Assembly (NCBI RefSeq): GCF_023546765.1
Contig: NZ_CP097484.1
Span: forward strand, 1,677,501 to 1,741,500
Length of the DNA: 64,000 bases
Source: Methylobacterium tardum
GTDB lineage: Bacteria > Pseudomonadota > Alphaproteobacteria > Rhizobiales > Beijerinckiaceae
Direction: 5' to 3'
Made by a program: the position numbers and the translations under genes. Shown here piece after piece: positions 56,196-64,000 of the stretch (within the stretch, counting starts at the first letter, position 1; each line of letters opens with the position of its first letter). Under the pieces are notes generated by a model, which saw nothing but the letters and a program-made list of their open reading frames with translations, was not told where the DNA came from and made no database searches.

Positions 56196-56573
56196 TCAGC
56201 GGGCGCGGATCAGGAGCGTGTCGACGAGGGCCGCCCAGCGCTCCCGGGTCGCGCGGACATCGTCGGTCGGGGCGGAATCCGTGAGGAGCTGGCGCTGCGC
56301 CCGCAGCGCCTCGACCTCCTGCCGCTGGGCGCGGAGCACGGCCTTCATCACCTGCAGCTCGGTCTCGAGCCGGGCGATCTCGTCGGCCGCGTCGGCGTCG
56401 GCCAAGAGGTCGTCGGCATAATCCTCGACGGCCTCGTCGGAGGGGCGCGCCCCGCGGCCGGGCAAGGGCAGCCGGGTCCGGGCCTGCTGCTCTAGCCGCA
56501 CCGGCCGGGCCATCAGGCGGCGCACGAGGTCAGAGCTGCCTGCCTGCTGATAACGCCGTGCCGCCTCGGCCAT
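56196..56573 (-). CDS. coiled-coil protein, about 125 aa
   Basis: MAEAARRYQQAGSSDLVRRLMARP, then a strongly heptad-like helix (DEIARLETELQVMKAVLRAQRQEVEALRAQ broken over residues 65-100), then a short charged end. No membrane segment. The ATG at 56573 has AGGGGAT about eight bases upstream; ATGs at 56582 and 56609 in the same frame are possible. The role is unknown; it lies between a reductase-like gene and a globin gene on the same strand and may be co-transcribed. Confidence 0.6.
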   Translation of the reverse strand: MAEAARRYQQAGSSDLVRRLMARPVRLEQQARTRLPLPGRGARPSDEAVEDYADDLLADADAADEIARLETELQVMKAVLRAQRQEVEALRAQRQLLTDSAPTDDVRATRERWAALVDTLLIRAR

Positions 56574-56664
56574 CCGACCCATCCCCTGCGCGGGCGCTGA
56601 AAGGCCCATCCGTCAACAGGAGCTTGATCGGACATGGTTAAGGGGGCCTTAAACCGATCGCGTC

Positions 56665-57078
56665 TCACGCCGCTTCCGCGGCTGCCTGCTGCATCACCCG
56701 GGCGACGAGCGCGTAGGTCTCGGTCCAGGCCTCCCGCACCTCCGGGGTGAAATCCGGGCCCAGGCCCTGCTCCAGGGTCCACAGCAGGGCGGCGCCCACC
56801 GGCTCGTAATGGGCCGCCTGCGTGCCGTAGGCCACGTGCTTGCGCCCGAGGTCCTGGAGCGCCGGGACCACGGTCCCCGGATGGGCGAGATTCGCCACCG
56901 CCAGTCCCAGCATGGCCATCAGCTTCTGCTTCTGCTCGGCCATGTCCTCGGGGAAGAGCGCGCGGACCTGTGGGGCGATCTCGAACAGGCGCCCGTAGAA
57001 CAGATCGGCCGCCGTCCCGGCGATCGGCCGCACCTTCGCGAAGCTGTCCTGCACGCGCTTGATCTGTTCGGGCGTCAT
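56665..57078 (-). CDS. single-domain globin
   Basis: 137 residues, a full globin fold without the reductase part of flavohaemoglobin. QIKRVQDSFAKVRPIAGTAADLFYGRLFEIAPQVRALF covers helices A-C/CD with the conserved Phe, DLGRKHVAYG holds the proximal haem histidine (helix F, near 80), and YEPVGAALLWTLEQGLG, then AWTETYALVARVM are helices G-H. It likely binds O2 or NO in the cytoplasm. The distal residue is not certain by eye. Complete and typical of proteobacterial globins. Confidence 0.85.
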   Translation of the reverse strand: MTPEQIKRVQDSFAKVRPIAGTAADLFYGRLFEIAPQVRALFPEDMAEQKQKLMAMLGLAVANLAHPGTVVPALQDLGRKHVAYGTQAAHYEPVGAALLWTLEQGLGPDFTPEVREAWTETYALVARVMQQAAAEAA

Positions 57079-57145
57079 CGCATCCCCTGCCGCCGGGTTA
57101 ATCTTTGGTCGGCAGTATACCTGATTCTCCGGTCCGGAACGAACC

Positions 57146-60064
57146 TCAGGCCGCTTCCGGGGCCGCTCCGACGATCTGCCGGGCCTGCAGCAGGGTCATG
57201 GGCTCGCCGAAGGCGGGACCCAGCGCGTATTCGCAGCCGAGCCCGGCCAGCGCCTGGGCGTCGGCTTCCGATTCGCAGCCCTCCGCCACGATGGCGAGGT
57301 TCAATTCGCTCGCCATGCGGACGATCGAGCGCAGGATCGCGGTCTGGCCGGTGCCGATCTGGCGCACGAAGGTCGCGTCGACCTTGATCGTGTCGAACGG
57401 GAAGCGCTGGAGATAGGAGAGCGCCGAGTAGCCGGTGCCGAAATCCGACAGGCACAGGCCGGCGCCGAGGTCGTGGATCCGCGCCAGCATCTGGGCCGCG
57501 TATTCCGGGTTCTCCATCACGAGGCTCTCGCTGAATTCCAGCTTGAGCGAGCCGGGCAGGGCCCCGGAACGGGCCAGCACGGTCTTCACGTCGTGCAGGA
57601 GGTCGTGGCGCAGGAGCTGGCGCGAGGACAGGTTGCAGGCCGCGAAGATCGGCGGCTCGACCTCCAGGGAGCGCTGCCACGCCGCGAGTTCGAGGGCGGT
57701 GCGCTCCAGGGCGAAGATGCCGAGATTGACGATGAAGCCGCTCTCCTCGGCAAGCGGCAGGAAGGTCGAGGCGGGGATGCGCCCGAGCTTCGGGTGGTCC
57801 CAGCGCAGCACCGTCTCGAAGCCCGCCACGGTGCGGTCCTCGAGCCGCACCACCGGCAGGAACAGGACGCGCATCTCGTTGCGCTCGATCGCCTTGCGCA
57901 GGTCGCTCTCCAGCATCATCCGGTCCGAGCGGTCGGTGCGCATATGGGCCCGGAACACCTCGATCCGGTCGCCGCCGTTGCGCTTGGCCTGGATCATGGC
58001 GATCTCGGCGCTCTTGAACACCTCGTCGCGCTTGAGGTTGGCCCCCGCCTCGTGGAGGGCGAGGCCGATCGAGACGGTGAGGAAGATCTCCCGGTCCGCG
58101 TAGGTGATCGGGGTCGCGATCGCCCGGCGGATCATCTCGGCGAAGGCCAGGATCCGGTCGGGGTCGCGCTCGGAGAGCAGGATGACGGCGAACTCGTCGC
58201 CGGCGACCCGGGCGAGGGTATCCTGCGGCCGCAGCAGGCGGCCGAGCCGGCGCGAGAGGGTCAGCAGGATCGAATCGCCCGCCGACAGGCCGATCGCGTC
58301 GTTGATGCCCTTGAACCGGTCGACGTCGAGCGCGATCACGGTGGGCTTGAGGCGCGGGTCCTGGCCGGCGAAGGCCAGAGCCGCGTCGAGACGGTCGCCG
58401 AACAATTCCCGGTTGGGCAGGCCGGTGAGGCTGTCGTGGACGGCGTCGTGGAGCAGGCGCTCCTCCGCGGTCTTGATCTCGGTGACGTCCGCGATGGTGC
58501 CGACCACCCGGATCACCTCGCCGTCGGCGCCGATCACCGGCCGCGCCTTCAGCCGGTACCAGAAGAAGCTGCCGGCGGCCGAGCGCAGGCGGAAATCGTG
58601 GACGATGCGGCCGCGCCGCTCCTCGATCACCGTGTCGAGGGCCGCCGAGTAGCGCTCCACGTCGAACGGGTGCAGCGCCCCGAGCCAGTTGGTCGCCGGC
58701 CCCTCCAGGGTCCCGCGGGCGAGGCCGAGCTGGCCCTCGATCTCCGGACCGACGAAGACCCGGTCGGCCGGCACGTCCCAGTCGAACACCACGTCGCCCG
58801 CGCCGGTGAGCGCCAGCGCCCGCCGCTCCGTGTCGGAGACCAGGGCGTGACTGAGGCCGCCCCCCGCGAAGGCGTGCTGGAGCACCGTGAAGCCGATCAG
58901 CATCACGATCAGCACGAGGCCGCCGATCAGCGCCGGCTGCACGAGGTCGCTGCCGATCTGGCCGGTGACCGCGAAGCCCGCCGCCGTCACCCAGACCACC
59001 AGCAGCAGCCAGGTTGGCACCAGCAGGATCGCGCGGTCGTAGCCGTTATGGGCGGCGAGGTAGAGGATCAGCAGCAGGCCGATCCCAGCCACCGCGGCGA
59101 TTGAGATCCGCGCCACACCCGCCGCAACCGGCGGGTCGAACACCGCGAGCCCCACGAGGCCCGCCAGGAAGGCGAGCCAGAAGAACGCCACGTGGCTGTA
59201 GCGTACATGCCAGCGGGCGAGGTTGAGATAGGCGAACAGGAAGACCAACAGCGTCGCCCCGAGCACCGCCTCGGCGGAGGCGCGGTAGACCCGCTCGGCC
59301 AGTTCCGTGACCGGGAAGACCCGCTGCAGGAAGCCGAAATCGATGCAGGCATAGGCGAGCACCGACCACGCCAGCGCCGCGGCGGCGGGGAAGATGATCG
59401 CGCCCTTGACCACGAACACGATGGTCAGGAACAGCGCCAGCAGGCCGCTGATGCCGATGATGATGCCCTTGTAGAGGGTCAGGCCGGCGGCCTTCCGCCG
59501 GTAGGCGTCCTGGTCCCAGAGATGGAGCTGGGGGACGTTGGAGCCGCGCAGCTCGGCCACGTAGGTGACCGTCGTGCCGGGATCGAGCGTGATGGTGAAC
59601 TGGTCGGCTTCCGGGTTCTCGTCGCGTTCCGGGCGGATGCCCTGGCTCGCCGTGATGGCGGCGATGCGCGAGCCGCCGAGATCGGGCCAGATCACCCCGG
59701 AATCGACCAGCCGGAAATGCGGCGCGACCAGGATACGGTCGATCTGCTCATCGGTGTCGTTGGTGAGCGCGAACACGATCCAGTCGGGCCGGGCGCCGGC
59801 GTCGCGCGCCTTGACGACGATGCGGCGGACGATGCCGTCCTTGCCGGGCGCCGTGGAGATCTGGATCAGGTCGCCGTCCGAGCGGTAGCGTTCGATCGCG
59901 GTGGTCAGATCGATCACCGGCGCGTCGAGGGTGACGCGCACCGCCTCTACGGCCCGGGCCGGCCCACCCAGCGCGAGGGAACCGACGAGGCCGCCGACCA
60001 GGGTCAGGAGGAGGGCGAGGATGCGCAAGGGTATCGTGACTTCCGGCCGTACGAGAAGCGGCAT
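57146..60064 (-). CDS. membrane PAS-GGDEF-EAL cyclic-di-GMP signalling protein with degraded EAL
   Basis: About 972 residues. Signal-like N-terminus, then an extracytoplasmic domain (about 35-190), seven hydrophobic helices (about 190-400, 7TM-DISM-like) and a PAS domain (VVFDWDVPADRVFVGPEIE; WYRLKARPV). The GGDEF domain follows: LTGLPNRELF, DVDRFKGIND, I-site RPQD, catalytic AGDEF. The EAL domain is last. The EAL motif is ETV, DDFG is SDFG, and the usual Gln before G-Y is Leu, while DFGTGYSALSYL, IKVD and AEGCE remain, so phosphodiesterase activity is doubtful and the domain may only sense. The cyclase looks able to work. The ATG at 60064 is chosen; an internal GTG (VTIPLRILALL) is possible. 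Confidence 0.85.
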   Translation of the reverse strand: MPLLVRPEVTIPLRILALLLTLVGGLVGSLALGGPARAVEAVRVTLDAPVIDLTTAIERYRSDGDLIQISTAPGKDGIVRRIVVKARDAGARPDWIVFALTNDTDEQIDRILVAPHFRLVDSGVIWPDLGGSRIAAITASQGIRPERDENPEADQFTITLDPGTTVTYVAELRGSNVPQLHLWDQDAYRRKAAGLTLYKGIIIGISGLLALFLTIVFVVKGAIIFPAAAALAWSVLAYACIDFGFLQRVFPVTELAERVYRASAEAVLGATLLVFLFAYLNLARWHVRYSHVAFFWLAFLAGLVGLAVFDPPVAAGVARISIAAVAGIGLLLILYLAAHNGYDRAILLVPTWLLLVVWVTAAGFAVTGQIGSDLVQPALIGGLVLIVMLIGFTVLQHAFAGGGLSHALVSDTERRALALTGAGDVVFDWDVPADRVFVGPEIEGQLGLARGTLEGPATNWLGALHPFDVERYSAALDTVIEERRGRIVHDFRLRSAAGSFFWYRLKARPVIGADGEVIRVVGTIADVTEIKTAEERLLHDAVHDSLTGLPNRELFGDRLDAALAFAGQDPRLKPTVIALDVDRFKGINDAIGLSAGDSILLTLSRRLGRLLRPQDTLARVAGDEFAVILLSERDPDRILAFAEMIRRAIATPITYADREIFLTVSIGLALHEAGANLKRDEVFKSAEIAMIQAKRNGGDRIEVFRAHMRTDRSDRMMLESDLRKAIERNEMRVLFLPVVRLEDRTVAGFETVLRWDHPKLGRIPASTFLPLAEESGFIVNLGIFALERTALELAAWQRSLEVEPPIFAACNLSSRQLLRHDLLHDVKTVLARSGALPGSLKLEFSESLVMENPEYAAQMLARIHDLGAGLCLSDFGTGYSALSYLQRFPFDTIKVDATFVRQIGTGQTAILRSIVRMASELNLAIVAEGCESEADAQALAGLGCEYALGPAFGEPMTLLQARQIVGAAPEAA

Positions 60065-60245
60065 CGGCCGCCCGTGCGGCCTCGATCGATAGGCGTGGGC
60101 CCGACCCGGGGCAAGCGCGCTCCGGGGCCGGTCCACCGCCCGCGGATCGCGCCCCTTTGCGGCCAAATCAAGTTGGGTGGGGCAGGGGCAGCCATTCCAC
60201 CGCCCTCTCGGTCATCGCGAGGGCAGCGAAGTCGGCGCGGCCGTC

Positions 60246-61541
60246 TCAGGCCGCCCGGAGCGCGCCCGCGACTCTGTCGAGGCTCGGCAGCTTGCGGATC
60301 GGGCCGATCGCCGCCAGCGTCGGCGTCCCCCGCAGCATCGCGGCCGCCGCGGCGCGGACGTCCTCGACCGTGACGGCGTCGACCTTGTCGATCACCTCCC
60401 CGGCGGGAATCACCCGGCCCCAGGCCAGGATCTGGCGGGCGTTGCGCTCGATCCGCCCGCCCGGCGTCTCCAGCGCCGAGAGCAGCGACACCTTCAGCTG
60501 CGCTTTGGCCCGGGCGATCTCGATGGCGTCGAGGTCGCGGGCCGCCCGGGCGGTGGCGGCGAGCGTCACGTCGACGAGTTCGGGCAGGTCCGCCCCCGCG
60601 GTGCCGGCGCCGATGCCGAACAGGCCGCAATCGGAGAACGGCCAGTGGAAGGCCTGGATCTCGTAGGCGAGGCCGCGGGTCTCGCGCACCTCCTGCCAGA
60701 GCCGCGAGGTCAGGCCGCCGCCCAGAACCTGCGCGAACATGTGGAGGGCGTAGTAGCCCTCGTCCCGGAACGACAGGCCCGGCAGGCCGATCACCACGTT
60801 GGCCTGCTCGAGCTTGCGCGGCATCCGCCGCTCGCCGCCGCCGTAGACCCCCGGCACCGCCGCAGGCGCGGCCTTGGCGGGGAGGGCGCCGAAATGGCGC
60901 TCGGCCGCCGCCACGATCGCCTCGTGGGCCACGGCGCCGGCCCCGGCCACGACGATGCGGTCCGGCGTGTATTCCCGGTCAAGATAGGCGCGGATGCCGG
61001 CCTCGCCGAAGCTCCGGATCGTCTCGGGCCTCCCCAGGATCGGCCGGCCGACCGGCTGGTCCGGGAAGGCGGCCTCCGTGAAGGCGTCGTAGACCACGTC
61101 GTCGGGGGTGTCCTCGACGGCAGCGTATTCCTGCAGGATGACGCCCTTCTCCCGGGCAAGCTCGCCCGCGTCGAACACCGAGTCGGTGAGGATGTCGCCG
61201 ATCACGTCGAGGGCGAGGCCGGCATCCTCGCCGAGCACGCGGGCGGTGTAGCTCGTGCCTTCCGTGGAGGTGGCGGCGTTGATCTCGCCGCCGACATTCT
61301 CGATCTCCTCGGCGATCTTCTGCGCCGAGCGCGTCCGCGTCCCCTTGAACGCCATGTGCTCGATGAGGTGGGACAGGCCCACCTCGTCGGCGCGCTCGTT
61401 GCGCGAGCCGGCGCCGACCCAGACGCCGAGGCTGGCGGTGGCCACGCCCGGCATCGGCTCGGTCACCACCGTGACGCCGTTCGGCAGCTGCGTCGTGCGT
61501 AAGGAAGGCGAGGCCGCGTGCGTGGAGAAGTGCTGGTTCAT
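60246..61541 (-). CDS. M16-family zinc metallopeptidase (processing-peptidase-like)
   Basis: About 431 residues. The inverted zinc motif HLIEHMAFKGT (H-x-x-E-H, near 62) is followed by the third ligand glutamate (EIENVGGEINAATSTEGTSY region). GLTSRLWQEVRETRGLAYEI is the C-terminal R/Y substrate-binding block of mitochondrial-processing-peptidase-like proteins. No signal peptide. It follows thrC by seven bases on the same strand, a pairing seen in many alphaproteobacteria. The ATG at 61541 is used; a GTG at 61556 overlapping the thrC stop is an alternative. Confidence 0.9.
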   Translation of the reverse strand: MNQHFSTHAASPSLRTTQLPNGVTVVTEPMPGVATASLGVWVGAGSRNERADEVGLSHLIEHMAFKGTRTRSAQKIAEEIENVGGEINAATSTEGTSYTARVLGEDAGLALDVIGDILTDSVFDAGELAREKGVILQEYAAVEDTPDDVVYDAFTEAAFPDQPVGRPILGRPETIRSFGEAGIRAYLDREYTPDRIVVAGAGAVAHEAIVAAAERHFGALPAKAAPAAVPGVYGGGERRMPRKLEQANVVIGLPGLSFRDEGYYALHMFAQVLGGGLTSRLWQEVRETRGLAYEIQAFHWPFSDCGLFGIGAGTAGADLPELVDVTLAATARAARDLDAIEIARAKAQLKVSLLSALETPGGRIERNARQILAWGRVIPAGEVIDKVDAVTVEDVRAAAAAMLRGTPTLAAIGPIRKLPSLDRVAGALRAA

Positions 61542-61548
61542 CGCGGGC

Positions 61549-62961
61549 TCACGCACCCCTCGTGATGCGGGCGCGCTCGCGAATCAGCGCCTCCACGGTG
61601 GCCTGGTCGTTGGTCACCCGGGTCAGGCGCTCGGGCCGGTCCATCAGGTCGGCGAGGTGTGGGGGCAGGGGCGGGCGCAGGCCGCCCGTGGCCTTGGCGA
61701 CCGCATCCGGGAACTTCGCCGGATGCGCGGTGGCGAGCGCCACCACCGGGGTCGTCGGATCCTGCTCCAGCAGCCGCCGCCCGGCCCGCACGCCGATGGC
61801 GCTGTGTGGATCGAGCACCACGCCGGTGGCGGCCTGGGTCAGGGCGATCTCCGCCATGACGTCGGGCTCCGGCACCGCCACGGCGTCGAATTCCGAGCGC
61901 ACCGCCGCCAGCACCTCGGGGCTCAGCGAGAACCCGCCGGACTGCTTCAGCCCGGCCATCAGCCGCGACAGGGACGAGGCATCGCGCCCCAGGGCCTCGA
62001 ACAGGAGCCGCTCGAAGTTCGACGAGATCTGGATGTCCATGGAGGGCGAGGTGGTGGGCACCACGCCGCGCAGCTCGTAGGCGCCGTGCTCCAGGGTGCG
62101 CACCAGGATGTCGTTGGCATTGGTGCCAATCATCAGCCTCTGGACCGGCAGGCCCATCTGCTTGGCGACCCAGCCGGCGAGCACGTCGCCGAAATTGCCG
62201 GTCGGCACCGCGAAGGAGACCGGGCGGTGGGGGGAGCCCAACGCCACCGCGCTGGTGAAGTAGTAGACCGCCTGCGCCGCGACCCGGGCCCAGTTGATCG
62301 AGTTGACGCCCGAGAGCCGCACCGCGTCGGCGAAATCGGCGTGCTGGAACAGGGCTTTGACCAGGTTCTGGCAATCGTCGAAGGTGCCGTCGATCGCGAG
62401 CGCGTGGACGTTCTGCGCCGGCACCGAGGTCATCTGCCGCCGCTGCACCTCCGAGACCCGCCCGTGCGGGTAGAGGATGAACACGTCGACCCGGTCGAGA
62501 CCGCCGAAGGCCTCGACCGCCGCCGAGCCGGTATCGCCCGACGTCGCGCCCACGATGGTGGCGCGGGCGCCGCGCTGGGTCAGGACATGGTCCATCAGCC
62601 GCCCGAGCAGCTGCATCGCCACGTCCTTGAAGGCGAGCGTCGGCCCGTGGAAGAGTTCCAGCAGGAACAGGTTGTCGTCGAGCTGGGTCAGCGGGCAGAC
62701 CGCCGGGTGGCGGAACGTCGCGTAGGCCCCGTCGATCATCCGGTCGAGGTCCGGGCCGGCGATGTCGCCGTCGATCAGCGGGCGCAGCACCCGCTTGGCG
62801 GCCTCCGCGTAGGGCCGGCCCGCCAGGGCGGCGATCTCCGGACGGCCGATCTGCGGCCAGGTCTGCGGCACGTAGAGCCCGCCGTCGCGGGCGAGGCCCG
62901 CCAGGAGCGCATCCGAGAACGAGAGCGGCGCGGCCTCGCCGCGAGTCGAGACGTGGAGCAC
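61549..62961 (-). CDS. thrC: threonine synthase
   Basis: A PLP enzyme converting O-phosphohomoserine to threonine. 470 residues, normal for the proteobacterial long type. HVSTRGEAAPLSFSDALLAGLARDGGLYVP opens the protein; the PLP lysine is in GPTLAFKDVAMQLLG (near 115), the phosphate loop is GATSGDTGSAAVEAF, and SFAVPTGNFGDVLAGW follows. The GTG start at 62959-62961 has GGAGG five bases upstream; further upstream frame is not protein-like. It leads the thrC-M16 peptidase unit. Confidence 0.94.
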   Translation of the reverse strand: MLHVSTRGEAAPLSFSDALLAGLARDGGLYVPQTWPQIGRPEIAALAGRPYAEAAKRVLRPLIDGDIAGPDLDRMIDGAYATFRHPAVCPLTQLDDNLFLLELFHGPTLAFKDVAMQLLGRLMDHVLTQRGARATIVGATSGDTGSAAVEAFGGLDRVDVFILYPHGRVSEVQRRQMTSVPAQNVHALAIDGTFDDCQNLVKALFQHADFADAVRLSGVNSINWARVAAQAVYYFTSAVALGSPHRPVSFAVPTGNFGDVLAGWVAKQMGLPVQRLMIGTNANDILVRTLEHGAYELRGVVPTTSPSMDIQISSNFERLLFEALGRDASSLSRLMAGLKQSGGFSLSPEVLAAVRSEFDAVAVPEPDVMAEIALTQAATGVVLDPHSAIGVRAGRRLLEQDPTTPVVALATAHPAKFPDAVAKATGGLRPPLPPHLADLMDRPERLTRVTNDQATVEALIRERARITRGA

Positions 62962-63175
62962 AGGGTCCTCCGAGGGGAAGGCGCCCCCTCTACACGATGC
63001 CGGCGGTCCTGTCGAAAGCCCGGGCCGCGCGACCGATCTGCGCGGGCAGCGGGCCGGGCCTTTAACCGGGGCTGAACGGGCCGGTTCAGGGCCGGTTTCG
63101 CGGGTGCGCCGTAGAGCCTGACCGGCCCCACGGCACCCGAGCCGGCGGGGTGGATCGAGCCTCAGGAGAGCCGAC

Positions 63176-63549
63176 ATGACCCGAATCATCGCCCTCGCCG
63201 GCGTCGCGGCGCTGCTGTCCGGCACCGTCGCCTTCGCGCAGACGCCGCCTCCGCCCCCGGCGGTCCGCGGCCCGGCCCCGAGGCCGGCGCACCGCCCCCG
63301 CCGCCTCCCCCGGGCGGCCCCCGCCGCGGCCCGGATGCCGACGCGCCGCCCCCGCCACCCGGAGGTCCGCAGCGCGGCCCCGATGGCCCGCCGCCTCCCC
63401 CGCCGCCGAAGGGCGCGCATTTCATCCTTGAGCGCGGCGATGCCCGCATCGACGTGAAATGCGCCGACGACGACCCGACGAAGGCCTGCGCCGACATCAC
63501 CCTGCAGATGCTCGACAAGCTAACGACGCTGAAGTCGGAGCCCCGGTGA
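63176..63549 (+). pseudogene. secreted proline-rich protein, frameshifted in the signal-proximal poly-proline tract
   Basis: A clear signal peptide (MTRIIALAGVAALLSGTVAFA-Q) with a good AGGAG site. After QTPPPPP the written frame turns Arg/Pro-rich. One added C in the five-C run near 63256 would give repeated PPPGGP-type units (GGPRPGPEAGAP, GGPRRGPDADAP, GGPQRGPDGP) and then a globular tail: AHFILERGDARIDVKCADDDP, KACADITLQMLDKLTTLK, stop at 63549. The tail has two cysteines. Total about 124 residues when corrected. Function unknown; periplasmic. Confidence 0.65.
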
Positions 63550-63582
63550 GGCCGGGCCCGCCGCCGGGCAGGCGGCGGGCCT

Positions 63583-63993
63583 TCAGGCGCTCGTACCCGG
63601 CGCCTTGATCAGGCGGCAGCCGGTGATCCGCCACTGGCCGTCCGCGTCCCGGACGAGGCTGTACTCGGCGGTCCAGTCGACGCCGTACTCGTCCTGGATC
63701 GCCACCAACTGGACCACGCCCGCCGCCTCTGTGTCCCGCGCATCGCCAAACACGAAGCTGCGGTGGCGGTAGACCGGGCGGTACTGGTTCCGGACCATGC
63801 CGATGAACAGGTCGGCGTTCGGGAACAGCGCGCGGATCGCCGGGGCGGCCTGGTCGTAGGCAGTCTGCGCGTCGTCGCGGCTCAGCGCCTGCTCCTGCCG
63901 GGCGATGACTGCCCGGGCGGCCGCGCGGGCGCTGTCATCGGCCGCCGCCGGTCCCGCGAGGACGAGGAGGAGGAGGGCGGGCCACGCGCGCAT
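63583..63993 (-). CDS. exported DUF4864-family protein
   Basis: 136 residues with a signal peptide (residues 1-18, ending AAA-D). The mature part reads ARAVIARQEQALSRDDAQTAYDQAAPAIRALF, then VRNQYRPVYRHRSFVFGDARD, VQLVAIQDEYGVDWTAEYSLVRD and GQWRITGCRLIK, the DUF4864 layout (a cystatin/NTF2-like fold). No catalytic role is known. Convergent with the proline-rich gene. Confidence 0.75.
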   Translation of the reverse strand: MRAWPALLLLVLAGPAAADDSARAAARAVIARQEQALSRDDAQTAYDQAAPAIRALFPNADLFIGMVRNQYRPVYRHRSFVFGDARDTEAAGVVQLVAIQDEYGVDWTAEYSLVRDADGQWRITGCRLIKAPGTSA

Positions 63994-64000
63994 CGACGGT

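Overview
The window is from a high-GC alphaproteobacterium, most likely a Hyphomicrobiales member close to Methylobacterium/Methylorubrum. This is inferred from the codon bias, a MucR/Ros-family regulator, paired malonyl-CoA decarboxylase and synthetase genes, the rhizobial-type cobalamin genes and short palindromic intergenic repeats. No rRNA is present, so genus is not proven.

Region 1 (1-10.7 kb) is accessory DNA: small exported or phage-like proteins, a MucR-like regulator without zinc ligands, a ribbon-helix-helix repressor gene overlapping a long inverted repeat, and a frameshifted ParB-like remnant. It includes an AT-rich island (about 950-3410) with a PD-(D/E)XK-type nuclease-like gene, a degenerate tRNA-Met-like sequence and a membrane protein gene. 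This island is the best candidate for an undescribed defence or mobile module.

Region 2 (10.7-20.1 kb) holds a tRNA-Glu with visible promoter and terminator, then late cobalamin genes (cobU, cobO, frameshifted cobQ, cbiB, threonine-phosphate decarboxylase) mixed with two MFS transporters and a D-2-hydroxyacid dehydrogenase. Region 3 (20.1-24.5 kb) is a malonate module: malonyl-CoA decarboxylase, TetR regulator, DUF4188 protein and malonyl-CoA synthetase. Region 4 (24.5-26.9 kb) is a minus-strand operon of small membrane-anchored proteins (DUF3618, holin-superfamily-III-like and two related proteins).

Region 5 (27-54 kb) is a large alpha-glucan/trehalose cluster: otsA, glgX, treZ, a malQ-treY fusion, glgE with an extra N-terminal GH13 domain, a treS-maltokinase fusion, glgB, glgA, a GH13 alpha-glucosidase and glgP. 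Together these would make trehalose by two routes (OtsA; TreY/TreZ from glucan), turn it to maltose and maltose-1-phosphate (TreS-Pep2), polymerise it into branched glucan (GlgE, GlgB; also GlgA) and degrade the glucan (GlgP, GlgX, MalQ). Neither glgC nor otsB is in the window.

Region 6 (54-64 kb) has housekeeping and signalling genes: an SGNH hydrolase, a flavin reductase-like protein, a globin, a membrane GGDEF/EAL protein with a degraded EAL domain, an M16 peptidase, thrC and small secreted proteins. Five otherwise intact genes carry single-base frameshifts (cobQ, an MFS gene, the 25 kb membrane protein, glgP, a proline-rich secreted protein). Most sit at C or G runs, so base-calling error must be excluded before calling them pseudogenes.
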